64,000 nucleotides of DNA from Liopterus haemorrhoidalis (GCA_963971575.1 OZ020611.1:25031279-25095278); one strand, 5' to 3'; positions 45,299 to 57,989 are shown, counted from the stretch's first letter. A program made the numbers and translations. Notes: generated from the sequence alone by a model not told the origin.

Positions 45299-45867
45299 TA
45301 GACCGGGAGCTCATGACATTTGTGGTCTCCGATTTCATACAACATGCCTTTTGGAGGAGAGAATATTTACCCTGTGACAACAAAAAAGGGATGGTACTAA
45401 ACCCCTGCACGCTTTCCGGTCATAGGGAAAATTGCATTTCCACTTGCACAAAATTTTTGTGTTTTTCTCTTACTTAATATTGCTTGCCCTTTTGTCAAAA
45501 GAAAGTTATAACAAATTTAAAGTCTTTTAATTATAGGCATGCTGTATGAAAACGCGGAAAATCATATTTTTTTATTACAAGATCACATGACCGTTTGAGC
45601 CCTTTGGGACCCTCCGAATCGCATGCATATATTTAAAAGACTTTAAATTTGTTATAACTTTCTTTTGACAAAAGGGCAAGCAATATTAAATCAGAGAAAA
45701 GCACAAAAATTTTGTGTTTAAGTGGAAATGCAATTTTCCCTATGACCGGAAAGCATGCAGGGGTTTAGTACCATCCCTTTTTTGTTGTCACAGGGTAAAT
45801 ATTCTCTCCTCCAAAAGGCATGCTGTATGAAATCGGAGACCAAAAACTGTCATGAGCTCCCGGTCTA
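45299..45867. mobile_element. 569-bp near-perfect foldback MITE
   Basis: Almost the whole length is an inverted repeat: TAGACCGGGAGCTCATGACA at the left is mirrored at the right, continuing through arms of about 240 bp (for example CCTGTGACAACAAAAAAGGG). The spacer is about 75 bp. Flanks AAA on both sides (45296-45298, 45868-45870), and removing the element restores GAGTAAACTCCCAT as in uninterrupted family F copies. Superfamily not identified. Confidence 0.9.
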
Positions 45868-46138
45868 AAACTCCCATTTTTAGTCAACAGACTTTTACCA
45901 AAAGTTGATCAACTCGTGCCATTGATGGCAGAAGCTTAAATATGAAGTTTCATAAAAATTATTTCAGCCGAATTTGCTCTGTACGTGTACACAGACAGAC
46001 AGACGGACAAACGGACGGATAGACAGACATTATGCTAAAAATAGTCAAAATGTTATGTAGGGATCTGAATTCGTGGAGATCCATCGAAATTTTACAAAAA
46101 AAATTCGAAAGTTTTCGTTTTATCAAAAAACGTTTTAA

Positions 46139-46693
46139 CCCTTTACCGCATAGTGAGCCATATATGGCACATTCCGTTTTTCCCGCACATTTTTATTTTT
46201 TATTTTACCTTTAAAACTGAATCAGAACGTTACTTCATTAATATTCAAATATGGCACATACACAGTAATGGATCCTGCAGTATCTCGAGTAATGGGCTGC
46301 AATAGATTTGAGGATATCAAGCGAAATTTGCACTTCAACGATAACTCGGAATTTATTGAGAAAGGACAACTAGAAGAGACGACCTTTCTTTAAAAAAATC
46401 GAGGGCGACTGCTTTTAATACCTAATTAAGAACACCTAACAATTGACGAGCAAATAATATGGAATCATTTTCTTTTGTAACATAATGTAGAATCATAATG
46501 TTCCATGTATGGCACAAACCCTAAATTATTATTTTAATTATTATTTTTTCATAAAAATAATAATTAATATTTTAAATATATTTTAAATATATTTTAAATA
46601 TATTTTTTTTCATTATTTTTTCTATCAATAAGAACCAATTCCTAATGCTCATGAATTATTTCAGCCAAAAATAAAAATTCATGCAGTAACGGG
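46139..46693 (+). mobile_element. piggyBac-derived element in a TTAA site
   Basis: 555 bp flanked by TTAA at 46135-46138 and 46694-46697. Inverted ends CCCTTTACCGCATAG and the inverse of CCCGTTACTGCATGA. The empty site is visible at about 2890 (AACGTCTTAAATAAAAG). Carries a transposase fragment. Confidence 0.92.
46268..46380 (+). pseudogene. piggyBac transposase fragment
   Basis: MDPAVSRVMGCNRFEDIKRN then LHFNDNSEFIEKGQ matches the N-terminal DDE_Tnp_1_7 region of piggyBac transposases, where R-F-I-LHF-D is conserved. Only about 37 codons are legible. The catalytic aspartates are absent. Confidence 0.75.
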
Positions 46694-47134
46694 TTAAGTA
46701 AAAGTTATTAGTTATTGCATTTATAGCAACTTTTGTTCAATAAATTTTTTCGAAATATTTTTCTGTTGCTAAATATTCGCAAAAATATTAAAATCGACAC
46801 GAGTAAACTCCCATTTCTAGTCAACCGATTTTTACCAAAAGTCGATCAATTCGTGTCATTGATGTCAACAGCTTAAATGTGCAGTTTCATAAAAATCCTT
46901 TTAGCCGAATTTTCTCTGCACGTGCACACAGACAGACCGACGGACGGACGGACAGACGGACACACAGACGGACGGACGGACAGACAGACCGACAGACATC
47001 ATGCTAAAAATAGTCAAAACGTTATGTAGGGACCTCAATTCGTGGAGATCCATCGAAATCTCGAAATGTCAAAATCGGTATGATCACAATACCTCCCTTA
47101 AAATGGAGGTTGTATATATGTTGACGGTCGGTAA

Positions 47135-49347
47135 TAATTGTAGTTACTAAAATGAAAGAAGTACTGTGCACATTTAGCAATCAATGTTTTTTGGAAATAT
47201 ATTTAGCTGTTTATGTGTGAATATAGGACAGACAAACATGAGGACGAAAAAAATAAAGAAGCAGATATAGACTCTAGTTTTATTTATATTGAACTTAAAT
47301 ATGTAGACAGATATTTAGGCATATCTTAAACAGCATTTAGGTCATATCTTAAATCAGTGTTTCAAAAACCTTGGAAAATTACCGAAAATAGGTAAAAGTG
47401 TAGAAGAAATACTCTTAAAAGTGATCAGTCGGTATGCACCAATACTCTAAATGACTGCGCAACTTTTTTACACTGAGTGACATTTTTATAACGGAAAAAT
47501 TTCAAAGTGCTATAATTATAATGTCCGCCATTTTTTAAGAACTTTTAAGTTTAATGGCAAATTCTTACACACTCTGTTGTTTTGGAAATTAGAAAGCTGC
47601 TGTGACACAAAAAGACTGATCTTTTTTAAATGTAAGAGATCGTGTATGAATCTGTTAACAGCTAAGGATCTAATCTTAAGTTGATACTTCATTATTTTTT
47701 ATAAACGTCTCCCTTGTCTTCTTCAGTTATTAGCTAATACGTTAGTACCGTCTTTAAAAGGATACCCTGCTATTTTTTGGTATTGAACAGAATTCTTGCC
47801 TTGCTTAAATTATACATACCAGTGGTAAATTGTATTCAAAGAAGGCGCTTGTTCACTAAAAGCTGAATCTAAACTTACATTGAACTCATAATCGCTTAAA
47901 CCTTTACTAAAATCATAATAAATCATGTTTTGAAAATGTTTATTAGTTAATTTAGTACTTTAACTCACGATACTTTTTTAAAAAATAATTAACATTTCTA
48001 ACTAACCTAACTTTTACAAATTAACTTCAAAAGATAGGTATAAAACACCAAAAAATCATATTGCTAACTTTCTGACTAGCAAATTCGTGTAATGAAGGAT
48101 TTTTTTTGGGAGGGAGTACCTTAAGTAACGGAGTTGTTCATCATTGCACTCAGACCAGAACAAATTTCACAGAACTTGTGATGCTCCATTTTCTGCCCAC
48201 GAATAACAATTTACTAAAAAATATCTTGAAGTCATCTAGTTTGCAGGGTTACAAAGTATGGAACAATAAATTTACCCTCAACAAAAATAGTAATAAATTC
48301 AAATGTTTAACATCATAATTCAGTAAGTCACGCGATACCGCGAGTCTCGTAAGAAACAGACAATATGAAATTATACAATACTCGCTATTATTATTCAACG
48401 TTTACTCGCAGTACAGCCACGTCGTTGTGAGAAAATCCTATAATTTTCAAAATATACAATGCTAATTTTAATCGATGCATTTTAGCCTCAAATTTAATGG
48501 GAATACATTAATCTATGAAGAGAAGCACGTATGCATGCATTCATTTCAATGGCTTTAGAGTTTCAAACTTTTGATTATTACGAAATTTGGTTATTTTGAG
48601 CCGTCAATTTAATTCAATTTATTTAATTCTAACATATGCGATTATAAAATAAAGGTATATCAGTCCATTAGCACTCCAACCATTTTCTGAGCCAACATGT
48701 GTAACTTTAATTGTTTATCCCCGTTCGATACCGCTTTTGTATATTTAATGGAATTATAAACCCAACCTTTTGATATAGTACCATAAGTATCACACTACGT
48801 CTCATCTAAATATATAATAAAACGATTTTTTTTTCACTGTACTGTTTTATAAGTTTTAAATATTTTGTGCGCAGATCTCTTATTAGTTTTCATTCCATCA
48901 CTGTATAATTCTTATCAATATTTTTATATTTTAACCCTTAATAACGTTTAAGGCAAGAATACAGAGATGTTCGCGAATACTTAACAATACAAGCAGCAAT
49001 TAATCTTTTTGGAAGCATGTCTGAATTAGGCATACTTTCTTTTTCATCCAAAGGATACACTTACCTTCCGATTTCATCACCACTTTTACAATGTAAAAAA
49101 ATGTTTTATAATCGACGTTCACAGATATTTAGTGTCGTGCATTTGAATAGATTAATGTCATTGTCATCGTGAATTATATATTAAAATATATATTATTTAT
49201 AGGGTATAATTTGTTACTATTTACATATTTAGACGTTCATATTATTGGCATAGATATTATGGAGAATTTAAATAATTTGTCTTTATGCAGTTTTGATATA
49301 TAACACAGAACATAGCAACAGGAGAACGGACAGTCCCAACATAGAAA
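47135..49347. other. no gene recognised
   Basis: AT-rich, over 2 kb. A 70-codon plus frame at 48106-48318 (FTLNKNSNKFKCLTS end) has no recognised domain. No paired ends. Confidence 0.45.
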
Positions 49348-49355
49348 GTTAGTAC

Positions 49356-50375
49356 TACAGTGACTGTATAAAGACAGTGTGGCCATATGAACTGTAGCCG
49401 CCATGTTTATTCCAGATTTGTATTGGGTTATATGGAATTTTAGAAAAAGCAGAAAAATTTTAGTGGTCCGCGAAAGTTTTCGTATGTTTTTTTGCGCTTT
49501 TTTTGTTTTTTTAGACACCTTTTTTATGTAAATAATTTATATTTTGTTTATTTTCTGTGATTTTCGACAAATAAAATTTATTTAGTAGCACATTAAATAT
49601 ATTTGTTTTCTTGCAAAAAATTAACCAACAATTATTATTAGTGGTCCGCGTTAGAAAATTATATATTTTACTGGTCCGCGGTACGTTTTTGGTTTAGAAA
49701 CTGATGTATACTACAAGCTTTATGTAACAATAAATAACTTATGACAACAAGAGTGATTTAATTAATTCAGACAGTAAATTAATTCTAAAGCTTTCTGTTG
49801 ACATTACTTTTATTTTCCATAGCCAACCCTTAAGCAATTTCTTTTTGAACTCATGGTATAAATGATATATTAATAAAGAAAACTGATGTATATATTATCA
49901 ATTATGCATTTATTCAACTAAAATTATGGTCAGGTGAAAAATAAAATGAAGTCAGCATGGAATAACATAAAATTAATGAAAGTAAATACTTCTTATAATT
50001 GTGAAGCCATCCATTGATTTACTGGCATAATGTTTTTTATGTTCATTTAGCCTTTTTTCCCAGCAATTTTAAACCTAAACATAACAAATCGTTTCATTAT
50101 TTTTAATTTTAATTTGTGACAATTTAAAATATGTGCACAGTTTACATTATCTACATTACTCATTACTCATCACAAACACAACAATATTCACTATTAAACG
50201 TCTAAATATACGTATATTATTTGAAAATATCACTTAAATCTGTTGAAACACAAGCTAAATACATGTAAACCATATATAATCTGTAACAAATTTGGTAGAA
50301 ACATGGCGAACTTCAGCTCGACCAATAGAAAATGAGACCATCGTATGGCCACACTGTCTTTATACAGTCACTGTA
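49356..50375. mobile_element. 1.02-kb TIR element with exact 8-bp target duplication (hAT-like)
   Basis: Inverted ends TACAGTGACTGTATAAAGAC and its inverse extend through AGTGTGGCCATA. Flanked by GTTAGTAC at 49348-49355 and 50376-50383. An 8-bp duplication suggests hAT. The interior has repeated TGGTCCGCG words (49463, 49640, 49672) and no transposase. Confidence 0.85.
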
Positions 50376-50486
50376 GTTAGTACGTCTAATATTGCTCTCT
50401 TACAATGATCCAATGAACTAAACAACTACCGCCAATTTTAAATTTATCTATCCATTTGACGTTCATAATTGCCATTATTATTGTAT

Positions 50487-50488
<2 letters not shown>

Positions 50489-50546
<58 letters not shown>
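50489..50546. repeat. TA microsatellite
   Basis: About 29 TA units. It gives a spurious minus-strand IYIYIY frame. Confidence 0.95.
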
Positions 50547-50550
<4 letters not shown>

Positions 50551-51000
50551 TTCTCTGTTGATCGTCAAATTATAAAATATATTTTTTCTCTACCGTAATT
50601 CACGGACTCATTCTGTTTCTAACTGGTGTAAACTATTCACACACCTCCTCAGGTAAGCTGTCTTGATTTCTTTTTTAATGCATTTTACATTTGAGTACAC
50701 TTGTATTTGCTACGCCGTGGTTTATTTATTTATTTATTTACTTATTTATTTATTTATTCACTTATTTTATACGTTTTCCTGATTTTTAATATTTTTGACA
50801 TTAATTCTGTTTTTATTTATTTATTCTCATCATTTTTATTTTTACATTATTTGTTTCTTATATTTTTTAACATGCTTATGTATTCCATTTTATTGTAGAC
50901 TGATCTTGACCACATTTTCGTGGCCGAAACGTCTCGATTTTATTAATTCATAATATATATTTTATAATTTGACGATCAACAGAGAAGTTTTATTTATACA
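50547..51000. repeat. inverted 40-bp pair enclosing a hammerhead-like motif
   Basis: AAAACTTCTCTGTTGATCGT (50547) is mirrored by ACGATCAACAGAGAAGTTTT (50971-50990), continuing through TTATAAAATATAT. Between them lie TTTA repeats (50720-50765) and CTGATCTTGACCAC...GTGGCCGAAACGTC (50900-50930), a hammerhead-like order with an altered CUGANGA box. Possibly a Penelope-like terminal structure. Confidence 0.45.
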
Positions 51001-51100
51001 TACACACGTCAAGATCCAATTAATATATATATATATATTGTTTATTGTAACATTTTATTATATACATTAACAAAAGACAGTAAATAAAGAAATGCATATA

Positions 51101-51932
51101 TTAGGTCGTCAAGGATAAAATATGTAGAAAAAAAAGGCAAAGTTGGTTGATAACTTACAAATATAAGGAATTATTTATTTCATCAAAGTATGCACCCATA
51201 TTGTCTATACACTTTTGCTATTTAAACGACAGGTTGTTCAGGCCAGTGGTATAAAACCCTGACGGACGAAAGTCAATGAATTCCTGGAAGGCTAGTTTTA
51301 CAGCATTGTCGGAAATAAACTGTTTTCCTATTAAAAAGTTGTCCAAATTTCGGAAGAAGTGGTAGTCAGTGGTGGCTAGGTCTATTGAGTATGGAGGATG
51401 ATGAAGAAGTTCCAACTCCAATTCCTGTAGTTTTGCCACAGTTATTTGTGGAGTGTGTGGTCTAGCGTTATCATGCAATAAAATAGGAGTCGATCTGTTG
51501 ACCAATCTAGGCTGTTTTTCTTTATTTTGCAACATTTCGTCCAGTTGGTTGCAGTATATTTCAGCTGTGATCGATGATCTACGATCAAATTTTTTTTTGT
51601 TTGGTTTTCAAAAGTTACTTGTACAATATTTGGCGAACCAATTTGATATTGTCTACTGCGTAGTTACACTAGAGCCAAATACACTTTAAATGTTTCGCGC
51701 GGTCTTCGATGCCGTAGTTCCACGTAGGAACTCATACTTCATAATGTGCGAATTTCCGATCCATTTTCAACAAAATTATAATTTTTTTTTAATTTTAGAG
51801 AATACATTGTTTTTTTTTTAACATGGGAGATGTGTAACTTTAAAGAACGGTAAAATGTCAAGCCAATGTCAAATAATAAGCTGTTAAAGTTGGCAATATT
51901 ATTAACTAAAAATTTCATCCTTGACGACCTGA
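51101..51932 (-). mobile_element. internally deleted mariner element
   Basis: 832 bp with inverted ends TTAGGTCGTCAAGGATAAAA and the inverse of TCAGGTCGTCAAGGATGAAA, TA flanks at 51099-51100 and 51933-51934. The gene is on the minus strand. Confidence 0.88.
51218..51775 (-). pseudogene. mariner (DD34D-type) transposase with internal deletion
   Basis: The minus strand starts near MDRKFAHYEV (51770), shifts, then PNKKKFDRRSSITAEIYCNQ leads to LVNRSTPILLHDNARPHT (second catalytic Asp in HDNARPH) and HHPPYSIDLATTDYHFFRNL, where relatives have YSPDL. The third aspartate is therefore retained next to a P-to-I change. It ends TTGLNNLSFK. The block with the first aspartate and much of the DNA-binding domain is missing. 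Subfamily not assigned. Confidence 0.85.
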
Positions 51933-51934
51933 TA

Positions 51935-52663
51935 TATTTATTAATACATATAATAGTAACATATAAATAAGGAATTTAAATAAATAAATCTACATAAAAG
52001 ATGTAAGCTATTTTTTTGTACACAAAATTATACACAACATTAAATATTATTTTAAACAAAACATTATAATTTCTAATTACAAAATCTGTATTAATAAAAT
52101 TAAAGGCTACACCTGTTCTTTTAGTTTTTGGCTTAATATTTGGTTTCTACAAGTTTCAGATGATTATAAGATAATATCAGCAAAAAAACAATTTTTATCC
52201 GTCTGGCCGAGATGTAAAATATATATACAAGTTTCTGATCGTTTGAAGTCGGGTGTATCCGTAATTTATTTTGCACTCTTCCGCCATCTACCAATGATCC
52301 ATACAACTAAAATATTAGCCAAGGTCATTATATGTAAGTGACACCCAGGTGATATATAAGTACTTTTTATGAGTTAATTAATATAATTTGATAGAAAACG
52401 AACTTGAAGCTTGCCCTTCTGGTATTATAAAGAATATTCAAGGGAAGAATATCAAAAGTGGGCAGCGACGTATGGCTTAACAATGTATTTTTACGACAAA
52501 CTCAAGAAAGGATAAGCTAAACTCAAGCTTAAGCAAAAATGTATCACAGAAGTTGTTATGGCAAATAGTTAAAGAAATGAAGGACAATGGGTCCATCTCC
52601 TCGCCACCCAAGAATAGAACATGTAAAGTAACATTTGACATATTGGTGCACCAGCATAAAAAT
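51935..52663. other. no gene recognised
   Basis: AT-rich. Ends in GTTCTACG (52664-52671), one of a pair flanking the composite element. Confidence 0.4.
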
Positions 52664-52671
52664 GTTCTACG

Positions 52672-52812
52672 CCAGCGATTCCCAAACTGTGCGCCGCGAA
52701 AATATTACAACCTTCCTTCAAATACGTTAGCTTGAGCAGTTTTTACTTGGGCCACTGCAGAAAAATTCTGATCCATTAAGGCGCCGGGAACCGAAAATTT
52801 TGGTAATCACTG
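52672..52812. mobile_element. 141-bp hAT MITE (left unit of the composite)
   Basis: CCAGCGATTCCCAAACTGTG and, inverted, AATTTTGGTAATCACTGG form the ends. The right half (ATTCTGATCCATTAAGGCGC) recurs around 57550-58026. Confidence 0.65.
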
Positions 52813-53306
52813 GCTTATAGGCTTATAGCTTAAGTTTATTTAGTATAGAAAAAATTTGGGGCTTTAATTGTTTAACGCGTTTTGAGATCAAGACATTTTT
52901 TAATGGTATAATTTACATTATATGTGAAAATTGTGAATTAAAAAAATGAGCACTCAAATAACGGTTAGAGAAAATGACTTGAGGTTAGAATTTTTGGATT
53001 CTTCGTAGTTTATTTAGACCAGAAAAAATTTGTGGCCTAATTTGTTTATCGTATTTTAAAATTATGACAAATTTTAATATGGTGTGATTTATAGAAATTT
53101 TCATCTTGGCATGAATGTATCTCAAAAACCAAATGAAATAAACACTTGCGGTTGAATGTTTTGAAAAAAAACTAAATTTTTTTTGAAAATTTGGATAAAT
53201 CCTAACTATAAATTGGTTAGCGATGGAAATCTGCGGTGTGAATTTTTAAAATTCTCCTAGATTGTTTAGTCTAAAAAAAATTGGGCTTTAGTAAACCAAT
53301 TATTAA

Positions 53307-56300
53307 GGGGGGGGTATGGTCAGAGCAGCACATTTTATACCCATTTTCAAGATTTTTTTAGAAAACTGTTAATAGTAACTTGATTGGGATAATACCTACT
53401 AGTCTAGTGCCTACGCACCATATTTTACGTTGATACTGCACTTAATGATAATGGAATGCCATTTGGCACACGTGTTCCTTATAAAAATTAAATCATTTTG
53501 ACCCGCAGCACCTATTTGTGAATCGAGGCAAATTCAAGATGGCGGCGAAACTAGCCCGCCAATTACGATAACGATAACTAATTCTTATGATACAGCAAAA
53601 TAGCTAAATACATATTTGTACAATGGACCTTTACATACAATTTTCCGCGTCGTATGCGAATTTCCGTTACTTAGTTTGCAAGATACCGTCCATAATTCAT
53701 TCTCAGACGCAAAAAAGTGATTTCCGAAATGGTTCACGAATTTCATATGATATGGCTCGTTTTCTATTAACTTAATGCCGTAGATTACGAATCTGTTATC
53801 AAAATGGCGAAAATTTAAAAATTTGATAGATTTTTTTCCCAAATTCGAGACATGATCATATTCTCTATCACTGCAAATCTACGTATATTAATATTTTGTT
53901 TCAATTCTTCCTAAATCTGTAGGGCATATCCTTGGCTACAAGAATATGTACGGAATTTTTCTCTGCGGGGCGCCAAAATTAAGGTAGCGGCCGAAATGTG
54001 TAAAGTCTCAACTTCATATTATTTTGACACTCTTTATATCGTTTTCGACCAAATAGGACCTGTTAATTACAAAAATGAAATAAAAAATGGCATATGACTT
54101 GTTATTATTCGGATATTGCCCGAAATGAAATTAAAAAAATTACATATCCGGCCGGAACGGCTGTAAATTATAACATTTAAGTAAGATATTCCATGCATAT
54201 ACGGAATGCATCAATTTGCTTAGGTTTGTTCGCACCACCTGGTCTCAAATGAAGCCGCTTTCGAAATAACTCTCGAAAATCGAATTTTGCTATTTACATC
54301 AAATTTGTTGAGTTGTATATCAATTTCGGGTATATTAAAGTCGCAGATTTCGAAAATGAAGTTAATTTAAAGATTTGCTACACATAAGATTTTATTTTGC
54401 CCGAAAAAAATAATTACATGTATTCTTTACATAGCAATGAGATTCATTACACGGCAGTGAAGTGTCTCTCCATCTAAAAGAGTAGTAAATAGCAGTTCTG
54501 ACAAAATAATATAGATTACTACACACTTAATACGATTCTAATGGTGGCCGAAAACTATTCTTTCGAAAAGGTTAAAATATTCTCAGATATTTTTACCAGT
54601 TATCAGGACAATATTTTAATGTGTTGATATATCCTCTATATGTGCCAATAATACTGACTTCCTCTACTACTTAATTCTATACAAAATGAAGTTATTCGAT
54701 GAATTCTTATTCAACACTAGTCTGAATCGAAGTCGAAACCTGGTGTGAAACATTATTTTGCATAATTAATTGAAGACATTTTAAACATTTTAAATAAACT
54801 TTAATTTAAGAAATAATAAGTAATTTTTAATTATTAGGGAACGGACGTAATTCGCCCCTGAACTTGACTTGGCGTTTTCATAGGCGTAGTTTTTAAAAAT
54901 ATAATTTTGAAATATTGTACCCCTTTAAAAATTTAAAATAAACCTAAATTAAAATAAATAACGGCAATAATCAGTACAATTGATGGCATGAATGGACATA
55001 CTCTATCTCACTAGAATTTTATCTTTAGAGAGGCCCACCCAATTAGTGAGGCTTTCGACTTTGATTTGTAAACAAATATAAATTATGTTGTAAGGTAGGA
55101 CTGGAAGTCAGTACTATTACCAAACATAAAGGAACTATCAACACATTAAAATGTTGTCCTAATAACTGGTAAAAATATTAGAGAATATTTTAACCATTTT
55201 CGAAAGAATAGTTTTCGGCCACCATTAGAATCGTATTAAGTGTGTAGTAATCTATATTATTTTGTCAGAACTGCTATATACTACTCTTTTGGATGGAGAG
55301 ACACTTCACTGTCGTGTAATGAATCTCACTGCTATGTAAATAATACATGTAATTATTTTTTTCGGGCAAAATAAAATCTTATGTGTAGCAAATCTTTAAA
55401 TTAACTAAATATTCGAAATCTACGACTTCAATATACCCGAAATTGATATACAACTCAACAAATTTGATGTAAATAGCAAAATTCGATTTTCGAGCGTTAT
55501 TTCGAAAGCGGCTTCATTTGAGACCAGGTGCTGCGAACAAACCTAAGCAAATTGATGCATTCCGTATATTCATGGAGTATCTTACTTAAATATTATAATT
55601 TACAGCCGTTCCGGCCGGATATGTAAATTTATTTACTTCATTTCGGGCAAATTCCGAATAATAACAAGTCATATGCCATTTTTTATTTCATTTTTGTAAT
55701 TTACAGGTCCGATTTGATCGAAAACAATATAAAGAGTGTCAAAATAATACGAAGTTGAGACTTTACACATTTCGGCCGCTACCTTAATTTTGGCGCCCCG
55801 CAGAGACAAATTCCGCACATATTCTTGTAGCCAAGGATATGCCCTACAGATTTAGGAAGAATTGAAAAATAATATTAATACACGCAGATTTGCAGTGATA
55901 GAGAATATCATCATGTCTCGAATTTGGGAAAAAAATCTATCAAAATTTTAAATTTTCGCCATTTTGATAACAGATTCGTAATCTACGGCATTAAATTAAT
56001 AGAAAACGAGCCATATCATACGAAATTCGTTAGCTATTTCGGAAATCACTTTTTTGCGTCTGAGAATGAATTATGGACGGTATCTTGCAAACTAAGTGAC
56101 GGAAATTCGCGTACGACGCGGCAAATTGTAGCTAAAGGTCCATTGTACAAATATGTATCTAACTATTTTGCTGTATCATAAAAATTAGTTATCGTTATCG
56201 TAATTGGCGCGCTAGTTTCGCCGCCATATTGAATTTGCCTCGATTCACAAATAGGTGCTGCGGGTCAAAATGATTAAATTTTTATAAGGAACACGTGTGC

Positions 56301-56984
56301 CAAATGGCATTCCATTATCATCAAGTGCAGTATCTTTCGACCTAGGCACCAGACTATACAGTAAATAACAACCTTTGAAGAGTATCAAAAAAAAAAAAAA
56401 ATTATTGAAAAATACCGAAAATTAAGCTTGTGACATGAATTTGAAATTTTCGTTCAAGACAAAGAGTTGATTTGCGGCGGACGAGAAAAAAACCAAAAAT
56501 ATTTCGTTAGTTTATGAGTTTCTTGAGGTAACGCTGTCGAGTTTTTTCAAATATCTAGATTATTTAATTTTTGGTATAAGTTTGAAGTCAAAAAAACGAA
56601 AAAAACGGATTTTTTTTTCGAAATTCCTGTTTTCAGTTTTAAAAAATTCCATAAAAAAAAAGAAAGCAAGAAAAAAAAATATCTCGACAGCGTTACCTCA
56701 AGAAAATCATAAACTATAGAAATATTTTTGGATTTTTTGTTTTAGATGATCCAGTCATTAGTTATGTGTCTCACCGCAAATCAACTCTTTGTCCTGAACG
56801 AAAATTTCAAATTCATGTCACGAGCTTAATTTTCGATATTTTTCAATAAATTTTTTTTTGGATACTCTTCAAAGGTTGTTCTTTACTGTAGGTATTATCC
56901 CAATCAAGTTTCTATTAACAGTTTTCTAAAAAAAAATCTTGAAAATGGGTATAAAATGTGCTGCTCTGACCATACCCCCCCCCC
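53307..56984. mobile_element. 3.68-kb foldback element in a TTAA site
   Basis: Terminal GGGGGGGGTATGGTCAGAGC (53307) and the matching inverse ending at 56984, flanked by TTAA at 53303-53306 and 56985-56988. Arms (about 53307-54700 and 55080-56984) are inverse over about 1.35 kb; the right arm is longer because of a nested MITE. The spacer is about 400 bp. Matching 85-codon frames at 53842-53585 (minus) and 55924-56181 (plus) are arm copies. They lack an ATG and differ at about 10 residues, so they are probably not genes. TTAA suggests piggyBac-type mobilisation by inference. Confidence 0.85.
56359..56888. mobile_element. 530-bp mariner-type foldback MITE nested in the right arm
   Basis: Inverted ends CAGTAAATAACAACCTTTGA and TCAAAGGTTGTTCTTTACTG, TA at 56357-56358 and 56889-56890. 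The arms continue (AACGCTGTCGAG, CAAATCAACTCTTTGTC). The left arm of the host foldback near 53395 shows the site without the insert. Confidence 0.9.
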
Positions 56985-57567
56985 TTAAGTTCTGTATAGG
57001 TCATCCAAAACCCTTGAAAATGGACCAAAATCGCAAAAATCGTAAAGGTTGGACCTTAAAAACAAAAATTTTAAGCAAAAAATGTTTGTCTTGGATTTTA
57101 TTGAAAATTGGTATAAATATGTATTTTTTGTCATAGATTTGGTCCATTTTGAAATTTCTGAAATTTTTTTGGAATAATTAGCGAAAAACTGGCCTAAATC
57201 GGCACTAACTCAAAAACTAGGAAAACATGCATTTTTTAAATATTCTTATCATAAGCCTCAGCCCAAATTTAGCTAAAAGAAGTATTTTGGCTAAAATTGG
57301 AGTCAAAACATTTTTGACAAAAATTTCAAAATTTTAGTATAAACAAAATTTCAAAATTTAAGTATTAAAAATTTTGTTGAAAAAAATTGAATTGGTATAC
57401 TTATATATTTTTAGCGTTAGATCACAAATATCACTTTTAGTTAAAGTCTAAAATTTTGAAATTTGCGGCAAAAAATTAAAAAAAAAAACAGTCCCGAAAA
57501 ATGCTCAGAGCCGATGAAATATTACAATATTCCTCCAATTGTGTTAGTTAAAATTATGATACATTAA

Positions 57568-57989
57568 CCCAGTAATGGCCAAAGGTTCGTATACGCAACC
57601 TTTTAAAAAATATATTTTTTTTTAAGGAGAGCAATTGTTTTATTTTTATCGCATAATTATTTTGCAAGCATTACTAGGATTAAGAGTAACTCGATTTATT
57701 TATGTGTAAAATGTTAAGTACCTACATCTGTGCCCAGAGTGTTTTGAAATGTTTCATTCCAAATTAGTTCATATTTCATTCATAAATAAAATAATTTGCT
57801 TATTACATGTTTACTTATATTTGATATTGTTATTAGCCAAGGGTGCGAATACGCATCCTTATAGTCCTTTAGAGTTAAGCATATATATTTTTTCAAAATG
57901 CAATAATTGTCTAAGTTGATGTATTTTAATTAATTTGCATTACAAGTTTTGTGAAAATTATTTTTCTTAATAGCTTGGCCATTAATGGG
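57568..57989. mobile_element. 422-bp piggyBac-like MITE
   Basis: Flanked by TTAA at 57564-57567 and 57990-57993. Ends CCCAGTAATGGCCAAAGG and the inverse of CCCATTAATGGCCAAGCT. Uninterrupted homologous sequence is at 52770-52790 (CCATTAAGGCGCC). Confidence 0.88.

Larger units (their letters stand above)
44972..47134 (+). mobile_element. LINE family F 3' end, tandem dimer carrying two insertions
   Basis: The last codons of the ORF (AVATTGPTALIKYLYKIHSS) start near 44977, followed by a 3' UTR with a CAGA/GACGGACA tract (45988-46027). At about 46095, just after GGAGATCCATCGAAAT, sequence returns to mid-UTR (TTTTCGTTTTATCAAAAAAC). A second UTR follows with its own microsatellite (46928-46990) and the terminus GTTGACGGTCGGTAA. 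The first unit is interrupted by a foldback MITE (45299-45867), the second by a piggyBac-derived element (46139-46693). Confidence 0.85.

Noticed and set aside
50386..50568. IYIYIY membrane-like peptide
   Set aside because: Translation of a TA microsatellite.
53585..56181. A conserved 85-residue protein pair in the foldback arms
   Set aside because: Both lack an ATG start in frame and exist only because the arms are copies. About 10 residues differ, with no sign of constraint.
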